A stretch of 52,323 nt of DNA from a bacterium. Its GTDB lineage: Bacteria; Verrucomicrobiota; Verrucomicrobiia; Verrucomicrobiales; Akkermansiaceae. The first letter of the stretch is position 1. The number at the start of each line of letters is the position of its first letter. The stretch covers positions 1 through 52,323 of the forward strand of contig JAAEZT010000027.1 of NCBI GenBank assembly GCA_018222765.1, given 5' to 3'. The position numbers and the translations under genes are program-made. Positions 9,583-17,852 of the stretch are shown here, piece after piece. The notes under the pieces are model-generated. The model saw only the letters and a list, made by a program, of their open reading frames with translations. It had not been told where the DNA came from and did not search any database.

Positions 9583-10839
9583 CTAGGAAGCGAAGAGCTC
9601 GTGGATGGGTTCGGCTTCCTTGCGGACGAGGCGCATTGGACGACCGAGCGGAGTCTTGAGTTCCTTGTTCAGGTCGATGCCGAGAGCGTGGCAGAGGGTG
9701 GCGTGGAGGTCCGCGACCTTCACGGGGCGCTCGGCGGGGTCCATGCCGTCTTCGTCGGAAGCTCCGACGATGGTGCCGCCTTTGATTCCGCCACCGGCCA
9801 TCATGCAGCTGAAGACGCGGGCCCAGTGATCGCGTCCTCCGCCATCGTTGATGCGAGGCGTGCGTCCAAATTCGCTGAGAACGACGACGAGAGTCTTTTC
9901 GAGTTTGCCATTCGCCTTGAGGTCGGAAATGAGCGAGGCGATCGCGGGGTCCATGACGCCACCGTGATTGCGCATCGCCTCAAAGATATTGCCGTGGTTG
10001 TCAAAACCTCCGCGGTTGACTTGCACGAAGCGGACGCCCTTCTCGACGAGGCGTCGGGCGAGGAGAGCTCCGCGACCAAATTCGGTGTCACCGTATTTTT
10101 CGACGGTGGCGGAATTTTCTTCTTTCAGGTCGAAGGCTTTCAGAGCAGGGCTTTCCATGAGGGCAACTGCGTCTTTGAGGGCGGTCTGGGACGCCTTCAA
10201 TTCCGCCGCGCCTTTTGCAGCGGTGGTGCGGCGGTTCATCTTCTCGAGAATCTGGAGACGCTGCATGCCGCGGGCGTGGCTGATTCCCTCTGGGAAGGCG
10301 AGGTAAGGATCTTTTTGTCCAGGGCGACCGACGAAATAAGCTTCGCACTGCTGCCCGAGGTATCCCGCGCGGGCTCCCTGACCGCTGATGCTGACGAGAG
10401 AGGGGAGGTCACCGAGAGGTTCGCGTTCGTGGGCGACGATGGATCCGAGTCCGGGGTGAACGATGGCGGGATTCTGGTTGAATCCGGTCTGCAATTCATA
10501 CTGTGCACGGCCGTGGTCGCCATTGGTTCCGGCAATGGAACGAATGAGAGCGGCATTGTGCATTTGCTTGGCGAGCTGTGGGAAGATTTCCGAGATTTCC
10601 ATGCCATCGACAGAAGTCTTGATGGGGTTGAATTCCCCCTGGGTCTTGCGACCGGGCTTGGGATCCCAAGTGTCGAGGTGACTCATGCCACCGCTGTTCC
10701 AGAAGAGAATGACGTGTTCAGCCTGGGCCTTGTTGGCATCGGCTTTTGCCAGAAGCTGGCTAACGGGCATGCCAAGCATGCTTGCACTGAAGGTCTTCAG
10801 CATGTTGCGTCGGGTGAATAAGTAGTCTTTGCAGGCCAT
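9583..10839 (-). CDS. DUF1501 family secreted protein
   Basis: 418 residues. It carries the family hallmarks NSGGMSHLDTWDPKP, SEFGRTPRIN and GGRDHW. DUF1501 proteins belong to the alkaline-phosphatase/sulfatase-like fold; their reaction is unknown. The N-terminus has a twin-arginine-like signal (FTRRNMLKTF followed by a hydrophobic stretch), so Tat export is likely. It lies 47-66 bases downstream of a cytochrome/DUF1549/DUF1553 gene on the same strand. This two-gene pair is expanded in Planctomycetes and Verrucomicrobia and is often linked to degradation of sulfated polysaccharides, but no sulfatase is visible in this window. Length and both ends look complete. Confidence 0.93.
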   Translation of the reverse strand: MACKDYLFTRRNMLKTFSASMLGMPVSQLLAKADANKAQAEHVILFWNSGGMSHLDTWDPKPGRKTQGEFNPIKTSVDGMEISEIFPQLAKQMHNAALIRSIAGTNGDHGRAQYELQTGFNQNPAIVHPGLGSIVAHEREPLGDLPSLVSISGQGARAGYLGQQCEAYFVGRPGQKDPYLAFPEGISHARGMQRLQILEKMNRRTTAAKGAAELKASQTALKDAVALMESPALKAFDLKEENSATVEKYGDTEFGRGALLARRLVEKGVRFVQVNRGGFDNHGNIFEAMRNHGGVMDPAIASLISDLKANGKLEKTLVVVLSEFGRTPRINDGGGRDHWARVFSCMMAGGGIKGGTIVGASDEDGMDPAERPVKVADLHATLCHALGIDLNKELKTPLGRPMRLVRKEAEPIHELFAS

Positions 10840-10885
10840 GGTTCGTGAGGGTGGTTGAGGTTTGGTGGATAAGGTTTGGTGTAGG

Positions 10886-13306
10886 TTACGGGATGAAACG
10901 GAATTCGTTGCTGTTGAGAAGAGCCCAACGGAGATCGGCCATGCCTTCGGCCGAGTGGTTGACGATTACGCGGGCGTCGGCTCTTTCTTCAGCTGAGGGA
11001 AGGCGGGTAAGGATTTCTTGGTAAGCCCAATCGATGGCGAGATTCTGGTCTTTCTGAAGAAGTTTGAAAATCGGCTCCAATGGTCCGACTCGGGACGCTT
11101 CATGCGTCATGCGTCCGTTGAGCATCATGAGTTGCTGACGGAGGGAGGAGGCGTCGTCGCGGAATTCACCAAGGCCGACACGGGAAGGCTGGCCGAAAAC
11201 ACGCAGGAAGTGAGCGGGTGGAGCCGGAGTAGCCATGCGCATGGCGCTGTCGAAACGCGGGTTGTCATCGACTGTTTCAGTGATGGTTTCCGTCTTATAC
11301 TTCATCACTCGACGGGTTTGTTCCATTTTCATTGCGGCCATTTCGGCATCTTTGATCTTCTGGTCGGATTCTTCACGCATCGCAATGAGCTCGGTTTGCT
11401 CCTTGCTGCTGAGGATGGAGTTGAAGTCTAGCTTCAGAGAGGACTCAAGGTCATAGCCATCGTCGCGCATGGCCATTTTCTTTTCCCCCATCATGGCCGG
11501 GGCCGGAGTGTCATTCTCGACCATGGTGTATTCCCCGGTTGGAACACGAATTTCGCGGATGACTTCCTTGTTGTTGGCACCTTTGGGCCACTTGTAATCC
11601 TGGAGGTGTCCGGCAATTACGACGCTGTCATAGATCACCTCACCAATCATGCGGCGGGTGGGAGCGGCGGCGAAGTTTTTCTCGCTCTTCTCCCGAAGTG
11701 CAAGCGGAGTGTCCGAGGGAAGAGTGGAGCGGCGGTAGACGTCGGACAGAGTGATCATGCGCACCAGGGTGCGGAAGTTATATCCGCTGGCGATGAATTC
11801 CTGAGCGAGGAAATCCAGCGTCGAGGGATGGTGCATACCGTTGTAGTCGGAGAAGTTGTCGAGCGGTTCGACAAATCCCCGTCCGATCAGCTCGGCCCAG
11901 ACGCGGTTAACGAAGGCGCGGGCGAAGTAGTCGTTGCGTGGATCGGTAATGAGGTCGGCGAGCTGCTTGCGAAGTTCGCTGGCGCGATAAATATCTCCAT
12001 GAACGTCGAGTTTGCGGCTTTCAGCCTTGGCTTCTTTGAGAACGGAATTGCTGGAGCGGCCGACGTTGGGTTCGACCGAGTCAAGGAGGGCATCGAGGGA
12101 AGCGTTGCCGTCGTCTTTGGCGTTCTTCTGTTTCCGGACCAGCATGGCATCTTCGTAGCGTTTGATGTAGTCCGGCTTCTTGTCCGAATGATTTATTTGG
12201 AAAGGAAACTTCGGTTTTACGGGCCTGCGGTCTTCCGGGTCGGCCTTGTCTTCGGGGGGCCAGAGGATGGTCATTTCATCGCCTTCGGTGGTGTAGATGG
12301 AGCCGTTTTGGCGACGGCTTCGAACCTGCTTCGTCTTGCCGAAGAAGGCGGCGAGGTCATAAAAGTCCTCCTGCGCCCAGTCGTCGAAGGGGTGATCGTG
12401 GCATTGTGCGCAGCCGATCCGGACACCCATGAAAATCTGGGAAGTGGCGGCGGCGAGTTCCATGGGTGCGGCATCGTCGCCGAGAATATATCCCACGGCG
12501 GGATTGGAATTGGAGCGGCCGGAGGCGCTGATGAGTTCGCGGACGACTTCATCGTAAGGTTTCTCTTGTTCGATCGATCCGTGGATGTAAGCGAGGAGTT
12601 GATTTCCCCCGGTGACATTCGAGCGAATGCGGAGCATGTCGGCCATGAAGATGGTCCAGCGGTCGGCAAAGCGGGGTTGGTTTGAGAGTTTCTCGATCAG
12701 TTTGACGCGACGGTCGGTGCCCCACTTTTCATACTCCCGCACCTCCTTCATCGTGGGAATGCGTCCAATTAGGTCAATGGTGGCGCGGCGGAGGAAGGCG
12801 TCGTCGTTGATGGTCTCGGTGGTAATGACCCCGGTATCGGCATTTTCACGCCTCATCAGGTCGTCGAGCATTTCGGCGGCCTCGTAGACTGAATCGGGAG
12901 CCTTCGAGGGCATGGCAACGCGCTTGGGCTTGAGTGGCTTTTTCTCGGTGAGTGTTATGCCCTTAGGCCAGTGAGCACCGGCTTTCACCCATGCATCGAG
13001 AAGTTCGAGTTCCTCGTGTTTCAACATCTGCCCTTCGTCGGGCATGACGCCTTCGTCGATGGGGCGGAGGTGAACGCGGATTAGGAGTTCACTTTCCTCG
13101 GGTTTCCCCGGGACGATGGCATCGGCGGTGTCGCCCCCCTCCATCATCTTTTCGTGAGTGTCCATGCGGAGTCCGCCTTTGACCTTCGACTCGGAGTGAC
13201 AGCGAACGCAATGGCTCTCGAGAATAGGCTGAATGTCCTCCCGGAAATCAGGGCTGGCTGCAAAAACAGGCAAGGCTGCTGTGAGTGCGCAAAGGGAGCG
13301 GATCAT
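10886..13306 (-). CDS. Planctomycete-type cytochrome c / DUF1549 / DUF1553 protein (PSD1 type)
   Basis: About 806 residues from the ATG at 13306, preferred because it begins the signal peptide MIRSLCALTAALPVFA; the frame also opens at a TTG at 13324. A c-type haem motif CVRCH lies at residues 33-37 in the PSCyt1 domain. DUF1549 follows, with RRATIDLIGRIPT and the typical CAQCHDHPFDDW, a second CxxCH. The C-terminal DUF1553 includes FVNRVWAELIGRGFVEP and VYRRSTLPSD. It is probably a periplasmic electron-transfer or oxidoreductase partner of the downstream DUF1501 protein. The reaction is unknown. Its acidic/KMKME-rich insert near residues 640-680 looks like a linker. Confidence 0.92.
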   Translation of the reverse strand: MIRSLCALTAALPVFAASPDFREDIQPILESHCVRCHSESKVKGGLRMDTHEKMMEGGDTADAIVPGKPEESELLIRVHLRPIDEGVMPDEGQMLKHEELELLDAWVKAGAHWPKGITLTEKKPLKPKRVAMPSKAPDSVYEAAEMLDDLMRRENADTGVITTETINDDAFLRRATIDLIGRIPTMKEVREYEKWGTDRRVKLIEKLSNQPRFADRWTIFMADMLRIRSNVTGGNQLLAYIHGSIEQEKPYDEVVRELISASGRSNSNPAVGYILGDDAAPMELAAATSQIFMGVRIGCAQCHDHPFDDWAQEDFYDLAAFFGKTKQVRSRRQNGSIYTTEGDEMTILWPPEDKADPEDRRPVKPKFPFQINHSDKKPDYIKRYEDAMLVRKQKNAKDDGNASLDALLDSVEPNVGRSSNSVLKEAKAESRKLDVHGDIYRASELRKQLADLITDPRNDYFARAFVNRVWAELIGRGFVEPLDNFSDYNGMHHPSTLDFLAQEFIASGYNFRTLVRMITLSDVYRRSTLPSDTPLALREKSEKNFAAAPTRRMIGEVIYDSVVIAGHLQDYKWPKGANNKEVIREIRVPTGEYTMVENDTPAPAMMGEKKMAMRDDGYDLESSLKLDFNSILSSKEQTELIAMREESDQKIKDAEMAAMKMEQTRRVMKYKTETITETVDDNPRFDSAMRMATPAPPAHFLRVFGQPSRVGLGEFRDDASSLRQQLMMLNGRMTHEASRVGPLEPIFKLLQKDQNLAIDWAYQEILTRLPSAEERADARVIVNHSAEGMADLRWALLNSNEFRFIP

Positions 13307-13324
13307 GGAATGAAGGTGGTTCAA

Positions 13325-13470
13325 TGGGAGAGACGCATTGGATAAAAATCCCGAATAGAATAGCTACCCTAGGAGAAAACAAAAACTTTCGTCTCCTTTA
13401 ATGAGAATTAACATATTTTTTGCCTTTGGAGAGGCCTTTTTGATGGCGGTCGCGTTATTTACCAGCCGAA
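13325..13470. promoter_or_regulatory. Intergenic region expected to carry the PSD1-gene promoter
   Basis: AT-rich stretch between ribE and the PSD1-type gene. It contains a small hairpin, GCCT / AGGC around 13420-13440, flanked by an A/T run on both sides. This could end the ribE transcript weakly or act on the plus strand. No strong -35/-10 pair could be fixed by eye. Confidence 0.3.
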
Positions 13471-14052
13471 TCAAGGATTGAGCAGCTTTTGGACGTATTT
13501 TGCGAGTAAATCAGCCTCGAGATTGACGGTTTGGCCGGCATTGGCCTTGTGGAGGTGGGTTGCGGTAAAAGTGTGCGGGGTGATCCAGAAAACGGCGGAG
13601 TTTTCAGTGAGCTCGGCGATGGTGAGGGAGATCCCGTCGATGGTGAGGGAGCCTTTGTCGAGGCAAAGGGCGTGGATTTCAGATGGGAGAGCGACTTCGA
13701 GGCGGTAATCCTGTCCGAGGGGAGTGATGTCGAGGATTTTGGCAGTGGTGTCGACGTGGCCTTGCACGAAGTGACCGCCGAGGCGTTGACCGACTGCGAG
13801 AGCGCGCTCGAGGTTGACGAGGCTGCTAGGGGACAGTTGGCCGAGAGAAGTGACTTTCAGTGTTTGTGCGAGGATGTCAAAACCGACGGATTCGCCCAAA
13901 CTGGCGACGGTGAGACAGCAGCCGTTGATGGCTACCGAGTCGCCCATGGAGAGTTCGGCGGCGAAGGGAATGGCGAGCTCCAAGCGGGCCTGTTCTCCTT
14001 TATTGGTGAGAGAAATAACCGAGCCTGTGGCTTCGACGAGTCCGGTGAACAT
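13471..14052 (-). CDS. ribE: Riboflavin synthase, alpha chain
   Basis: 193 residues, the usual family length. It starts with the signature MFTGLVEATGSV and has two tandem lumazine-binding barrels. The first has INGCCLTVASLGE and the second HFVQGHVDTTAKI and IDGISLTIAELTE. It catalyses dismutation of two 6,7-dimethyl-8-ribityllumazine molecules into riboflavin and the pyrimidine precursor, in the cytoplasm. It lies one base after the stop of the antiporter gene, so it is co-transcribed with unrelated membrane functions. No FMN riboswitch was seen upstream of the operon. The other rib genes are absent from the window. Confidence 0.96.
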   Translation of the reverse strand: MFTGLVEATGSVISLTNKGEQARLELAIPFAAELSMGDSVAINGCCLTVASLGESVGFDILAQTLKVTSLGQLSPSSLVNLERALAVGQRLGGHFVQGHVDTTAKILDITPLGQDYRLEVALPSEIHALCLDKGSLTIDGISLTIAELTENSAVFWITPHTFTATHLHKANAGQTVNLEADLLAKYVQKLLNP

Positions 14053-14053
14053 C

Positions 14054-15769
14054 TTATTGGACTCTTTTCGTGTTGGCAGCTGACTCCACCAGCTCTTTGG
14101 TGGGCTCGGGTGTCTTGGGATCTTTAGTCATCCCAGAGCTTGGAATCAGCATGAAGCAGGCTCCCATGATAGCGGTGGGAATGATGGCGGCCTTGACGAG
14201 GCCCATGGGAGAAACGCCACCTTTGAAGTAGCTCCCGAGGATGGATTGTCCAGCGGGGTTAGGCGCATTGGCAATGACGGTCAGGCCACCTCCGGTCACC
14301 GCTCCGGCGAGGACCGCATATTTAACTCCGATGGAAAGATTGGGTGCCTGAGAGGCGAGGTAAGTGATAGCGGCGTTGTCATTGAAGGCTGTCAGCAGAG
14401 TGGAGCCGATCATGAGGACCCATTGGTTGTCAATAGATGTGAGAAGAACGGAAATCCACCATCCCTGGCAGCCGCCGTGAATGACGAGTCCAGCGAGGAA
14501 GAAGCCAACGAGAATCGGGCTTTTCATATTGACCTCGTTTTGGTGATGGCCAGTGGCCTGGGTAAAGCCGAGGAAGAAAAGGAAGCCGCCAATAAACAAC
14601 TTTGGATCGTGGGCAAAATAAACGGTGCCAGCAAGAAAGAGAAGGTGCATTACCGTGATCCAAGTGGGGATGGGATCTTCGCGATCCACCCAACGGATTG
14701 GAATATGCATATCCTGAGAATCCGATTTTTTGAGTTTTGAAAACTGATCCCTGAAGTAGAAGAAATAGGCAGTGTTTGCGATGAGGATGCCGATGGCAGC
14801 TTTCCAGCCAAAGTTGCAAAACATGTAGCTCATGCCGAAGGACCATTTTTCGGCGATCATGAGGACCGGGGGCGCGGCGAAGTGAGTGAGGGTTCCACCG
14901 ACCGAAATATTGACGAAAAGCAACCCGAGAGTGGCGTATGCAAATTTGGGAGAGGGGTTGAGATCGAAAAATTTCTTGGAAAGCAGGAAGGCCGCGATGG
15001 TCATCGCTGCAGGCTCGGTGATGAAGGAGCCGAGGAGTGGAGTCACGGTTAGAGCGGAAAACCACCAGGAGGCGGGAGTGCCACCGAAGATTTTGGCGAC
15101 TTTGTCGACAATGTGCTCGGCAAAGCGCACCACCGGACGGGTCGCGGCGATCGCCATGATGATAACGACGAATGCAGGCTCGGTGAAGTTGACATCGTCA
15201 ATATAACTCTTGAATTGGGTCATGCCGGCTCCAATCCCTTCTCCTTGAATGCCAAAGAACCAGAGAACAGCTCCGGCAAGTGCGATGACCCAGATTCCAA
15301 AAATGGCTTCTACCTCACCCAAAAAGTGAAAAAGATGGGCTTTGAATGAGACATGATCTTGTGCGTCTTCGTGTGGTTTGGCTTCAGCGGTCAGGCCCAG
15401 TTTTTCGATTTTCTCCTTGTGCTTCTTCTCATGAATATGAGCCATTTCGATGAAGTAGCCACTGAGGAAGGTGTGCAAGATGGCACAGAGAAAAATGATG
15501 GAAGCGACGAGATTAAAGCCACCTTGTTGACCGGCCCGGTGCTTGAGCTTCTGCATAATGCTCCAGTCGTCGCCCTCCTCTTTGTCGTATTCAGAGAGAG
15601 GGATCGGAAAGATGGCATGCTGGTCGTGTCCCAGACCGTATTCTTCGGCGGAATAGGCTGGTTCTTTTTTTGAGGCGGCTTCTGCAGTGGGAAGGAAAAG
15701 GCTAGCGACCAAGAGAACCAACAGGAGGCGGATCGAAAGGAGGTACTTCACGGGCCGGAATGTAGTCAT
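14054..15769 (-). CDS. Putative Na+/H+ antiporter (NhaD-like, Na_H_antiport_3 family)
   Basis: 571 residues. A cleavable signal-like N-terminus (LLVLLVASLFLPTAEA) precedes a hydrophilic stretch and then about ten to twelve membrane segments. The conserved core includes helices such as FVVIIMAIAATRPVVRFAEH and a later LLTAFNDNAAITYLAS, typical of the family of putative Na+/H+ antiporters found in Chlamydiae and Verrucomicrobia. A role in sodium/proton exchange at the inner membrane is assigned by family only. It is the middle gene of a lipoprotein-antiporter-ribE operon, 39 bases after the lipoprotein gene and one base before ribE. Confidence 0.85.
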   Translation of the reverse strand: MTTFRPVKYLLSIRLLLVLLVASLFLPTAEAASKKEPAYSAEEYGLGHDQHAIFPIPLSEYDKEEGDDWSIMQKLKHRAGQQGGFNLVASIIFLCAILHTFLSGYFIEMAHIHEKKHKEKIEKLGLTAEAKPHEDAQDHVSFKAHLFHFLGEVEAIFGIWVIALAGAVLWFFGIQGEGIGAGMTQFKSYIDDVNFTEPAFVVIIMAIAATRPVVRFAEHIVDKVAKIFGGTPASWWFSALTVTPLLGSFITEPAAMTIAAFLLSKKFFDLNPSPKFAYATLGLLFVNISVGGTLTHFAAPPVLMIAEKWSFGMSYMFCNFGWKAAIGILIANTAYFFYFRDQFSKLKKSDSQDMHIPIRWVDREDPIPTWITVMHLLFLAGTVYFAHDPKLFIGGFLFFLGFTQATGHHQNEVNMKSPILVGFFLAGLVIHGGCQGWWISVLLTSIDNQWVLMIGSTLLTAFNDNAAITYLASQAPNLSIGVKYAVLAGAVTGGGLTVIANAPNPAGQSILGSYFKGGVSPMGLVKAAIIPTAIMGACFMLIPSSGMTKDPKTPEPTKELVESAANTKRVQ

Positions 15770-15808
15770 CAGAGACCGTCCGGCAAGGAAAACGCGAGGG
15801 ATGAAAAT

Positions 15809-16387
15809 TTAGGATTGCGGGCGCTGCGCAGCGAGTTTGGTGTCGATCTCACTGAGTTCTTCCAAGATTGCTTTTGCTTGGGGAATCTTGTCGGCCAGTT
15901 GGCGTCTCGTTTTATGAATTGCCTTCCGAGCCTGTGCTTGTGCGTTCCTGGCGGCTTGAAGTTCCGGGAGGGTCGATGAGATCTTGGAAATCTGGGTGTT
16001 GATCTCTTGCATCATCGCTGTCGTTTTACCGTTTTGAGCTGAATTGGTGGGAGAATATCGCCCTCTCAACCTACCGGCTTTTTTTAAAAGCTTCTGGAGT
16101 TTTGGGTGTTGGCTTTGGACGGCGAGGAAATGTTGATCAGCTTCCCGGGCCTTGGCTTCGGCTTCCTTTATTTTGGTTTGACCGCTGAGATCAGCCTTGG
16201 CGATGATTGATTCCAGTTGCTTTTCGAGGCCGACTTTTCGTTTCACCAGATCGATGGCGGGATGCGCTTTTTTTTCCTGAGTCGCCGAGTTTGAGGAGTC
16301 GGGTTCTTTTTCTTTGATGTCTTTGCAGCTGATTATGCTCCCCAGAACAACGAGGGCCACGGCGAAAGAAACAAAGAATAATCTCAT
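15809..16387 (-). CDS. Small coiled-coil lipoprotein
   Basis: 192 residues. The N-terminus MRLFFVSFAVALVVLGSIISC ends in a lipobox (IISC), so it should be lipid-anchored. The rest is charged and alpha-helical, with long Glu/Lys/Ala heptad-like stretches (KIKEAEAKAREADQHFLAVQ) indicating coiled coil. No named family was recognised. It is the first gene of the minus-strand operon with the antiporter and ribE and is divergent from the DUF58 gene, with a 100-base gap that must hold both promoters. Confidence 0.75.
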   Translation of the reverse strand: MRLFFVSFAVALVVLGSIISCKDIKEKEPDSSNSATQEKKAHPAIDLVKRKVGLEKQLESIIAKADLSGQTKIKEAEAKAREADQHFLAVQSQHPKLQKLLKKAGRLRGRYSPTNSAQNGKTTAMMQEINTQISKISSTLPELQAARNAQAQARKAIHKTRRQLADKIPQAKAILEELSEIDTKLAAQRPQS

Positions 16388-16487
16388 GTCTCTGGAATAA
16401 CGAAGCTGGAGGGGTCTGCAACTCTTTAAAAAGAGAAGAATGTTCCGAGATTGCCAGTCGGGGGGCGCTATGGTTTCTTAATGCGAG

Positions 16488-17852
16488 ATGGTCGAAGTGC
16501 GGAAGGGCAATTTTTTTCAACGCTGGTTATATCGAAACTACCGGCAGGGAAGTGCCTTAGGTAACTTTTTTAGTCGCCGGATTCGGCCTACAGCGTGGCT
16601 GTGGATGGGCTTGGGTGGGTTGAGCGTCATCACCGGGGCGGACCTGCGGCAGAGCGTAGTGGTGGCATTTAGTTTGTTGATGCTGGGAGTCCTGGTCGTG
16701 GGGCTCATTTGGACTCTGCTCCGGCGGGCACAGGTGGTCGCGACGAGAGACCTGCCGGATACGGGATCGGTGGGCGAGGAATTGAGTTACTCTGTCAATG
16801 TGACCAATGTGGGAAAGCGAACTTTACGGGAAATCCACTTCAGAGAGCAGGGGGATGATTCGAGGCCGACGGAGTGGGAATTTTTTAATCTCAAGGAACC
16901 CGGGGAGGAAGACCGGAATATTTTTGATCGGGCTTTGGCATACTATCGTTGGAAGTGGCTGAATGAACAGGGAGGGAAATGGAAAAGCCTCGGGCGCTCC
17001 GAGGCCCTAAATTTGGGAGGAGGAGAATCGGAGGAGGTGAGATTGAAATTGATTCCTCAAAGGCGGGGCGTGTTGGTTTTGGATGATCTCCGGGTTGAGC
17101 TCCCTGATCCCTTTGGTTTGTTTCAGCGGTGCCGGCCGACGGGCAATGAAGCGGGGGAAATATTGGTGATCCCGAGGAGATATAAATTGCCTCCTCTCGA
17201 TATAGGCGGTCAGTCAGAGTTGAAAATCGGAGGTGAAACGGCCTCGACGGTGAAGGGCGAGGGAGGGGAGTTTATGGGCCTGCGGGAATATCGACCGGGT
17301 GATTCGCCAAGGCACATGCATTGGAAGGCTTGGGCGCGAACTGGACAGCCGATTGTGAAGGAATTCGAGGAGGTGCGCTTTCCGCGGTATGGTTTGGTGT
17401 TAGATACCAATTTGCGGGGGAGTGGGCCCGAAGTTTTTGAGGAGGCGGTTTCGGTGGCGGCTTCGTTTGTTTCATCGATGGACCGGGAGCGGTGCCTGCT
17501 GGATTTAATGTTTGTTCGTGATGAACCGAAGGTGTTTACGGCAGGGCGTGGTGTGGCGAAGGCGGATCGATTGATGGAGATTTTAGCGAGGACCAAGGGC
17601 AATGATGAAGGTGGCTACGATCTGTTGAAAAGTTTGGTGTTGAGGTATGCCACGGAAATGACGGCGTGTGTGGTAGTCCTGACGGGATGGGATGAGGAAC
17701 GAGAGGAGTTTGTCGGGAGTCTCAGGAAAAGTGGGATGAAGTTGCATCTCTATGTCATTGGGGCGGGTGAGATGCCGGAAGAGGAAGGTTTGCTTGGGGC
17801 GCATTGGATTCGATGGGATGCGGTGCAGGAAGATCTAATGAAGAGCGTGTGA
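16488..17852 (+). CDS. DUF58 domain membrane protein
   Basis: 454 residues. Two membrane segments (PTAWLWMGLGGLSVI and VVVAFSLLMLGVLVVGLIW) are followed by a beta-rich region and then the DUF58 signature GLREYRPGDSPRHMHWKAWA with KEFEEVRFP. The C-terminal third resembles a von Willebrand A-like fold. DUF58 proteins usually sit beside a MoxR AAA+ ATPase and a transglutaminase membrane protein. Here the transglutaminase gene follows with a one-base overlap (TGATG), but no MoxR gene is adjacent. A role in assembly or maturation of envelope proteins is inferred from these usual partners. Confidence 0.88.
   Translation: MVEVRKGNFFQRWLYRNYRQGSALGNFFSRRIRPTAWLWMGLGGLSVITGADLRQSVVVAFSLLMLGVLVVGLIWTLLRRAQVVATRDLPDTGSVGEELSYSVNVTNVGKRTLREIHFREQGDDSRPTEWEFFNLKEPGEEDRNIFDRALAYYRWKWLNEQGGKWKSLGRSEALNLGGGESEEVRLKLIPQRRGVLVLDDLRVELPDPFGLFQRCRPTGNEAGEILVIPRRYKLPPLDIGGQSELKIGGETASTVKGEGGEFMGLREYRPGDSPRHMHWKAWARTGQPIVKEFEEVRFPRYGLVLDTNLRGSGPEVFEEAVSVAASFVSSMDRERCLLDLMFVRDEPKVFTAGRGVAKADRLMEILARTKGNDEGGYDLLKSLVLRYATEMTACVVVLTGWDEEREEFVGSLRKSGMKLHLYVIGAGEMPEEEGLLGAHWIRWDAVQEDLMKSV

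Noticed and set aside
9601-10821. Plus-strand open frame of 406 codons
   Set aside because: Complementary shadow of the DUF1501 gene, whose SEFGRTP and GRDHW motifs settle the strand.
11606-12685. Plus-strand open frame of 359 codons
   Set aside because: Shadow of the PSD1-type gene, which carries CxxCH and DUF1549/DUF1553 motifs.
13471-15808. FMN riboswitch before the operon that includes ribE
   Set aside because: The upstream gaps are too short or lack the conserved multi-stem pattern.
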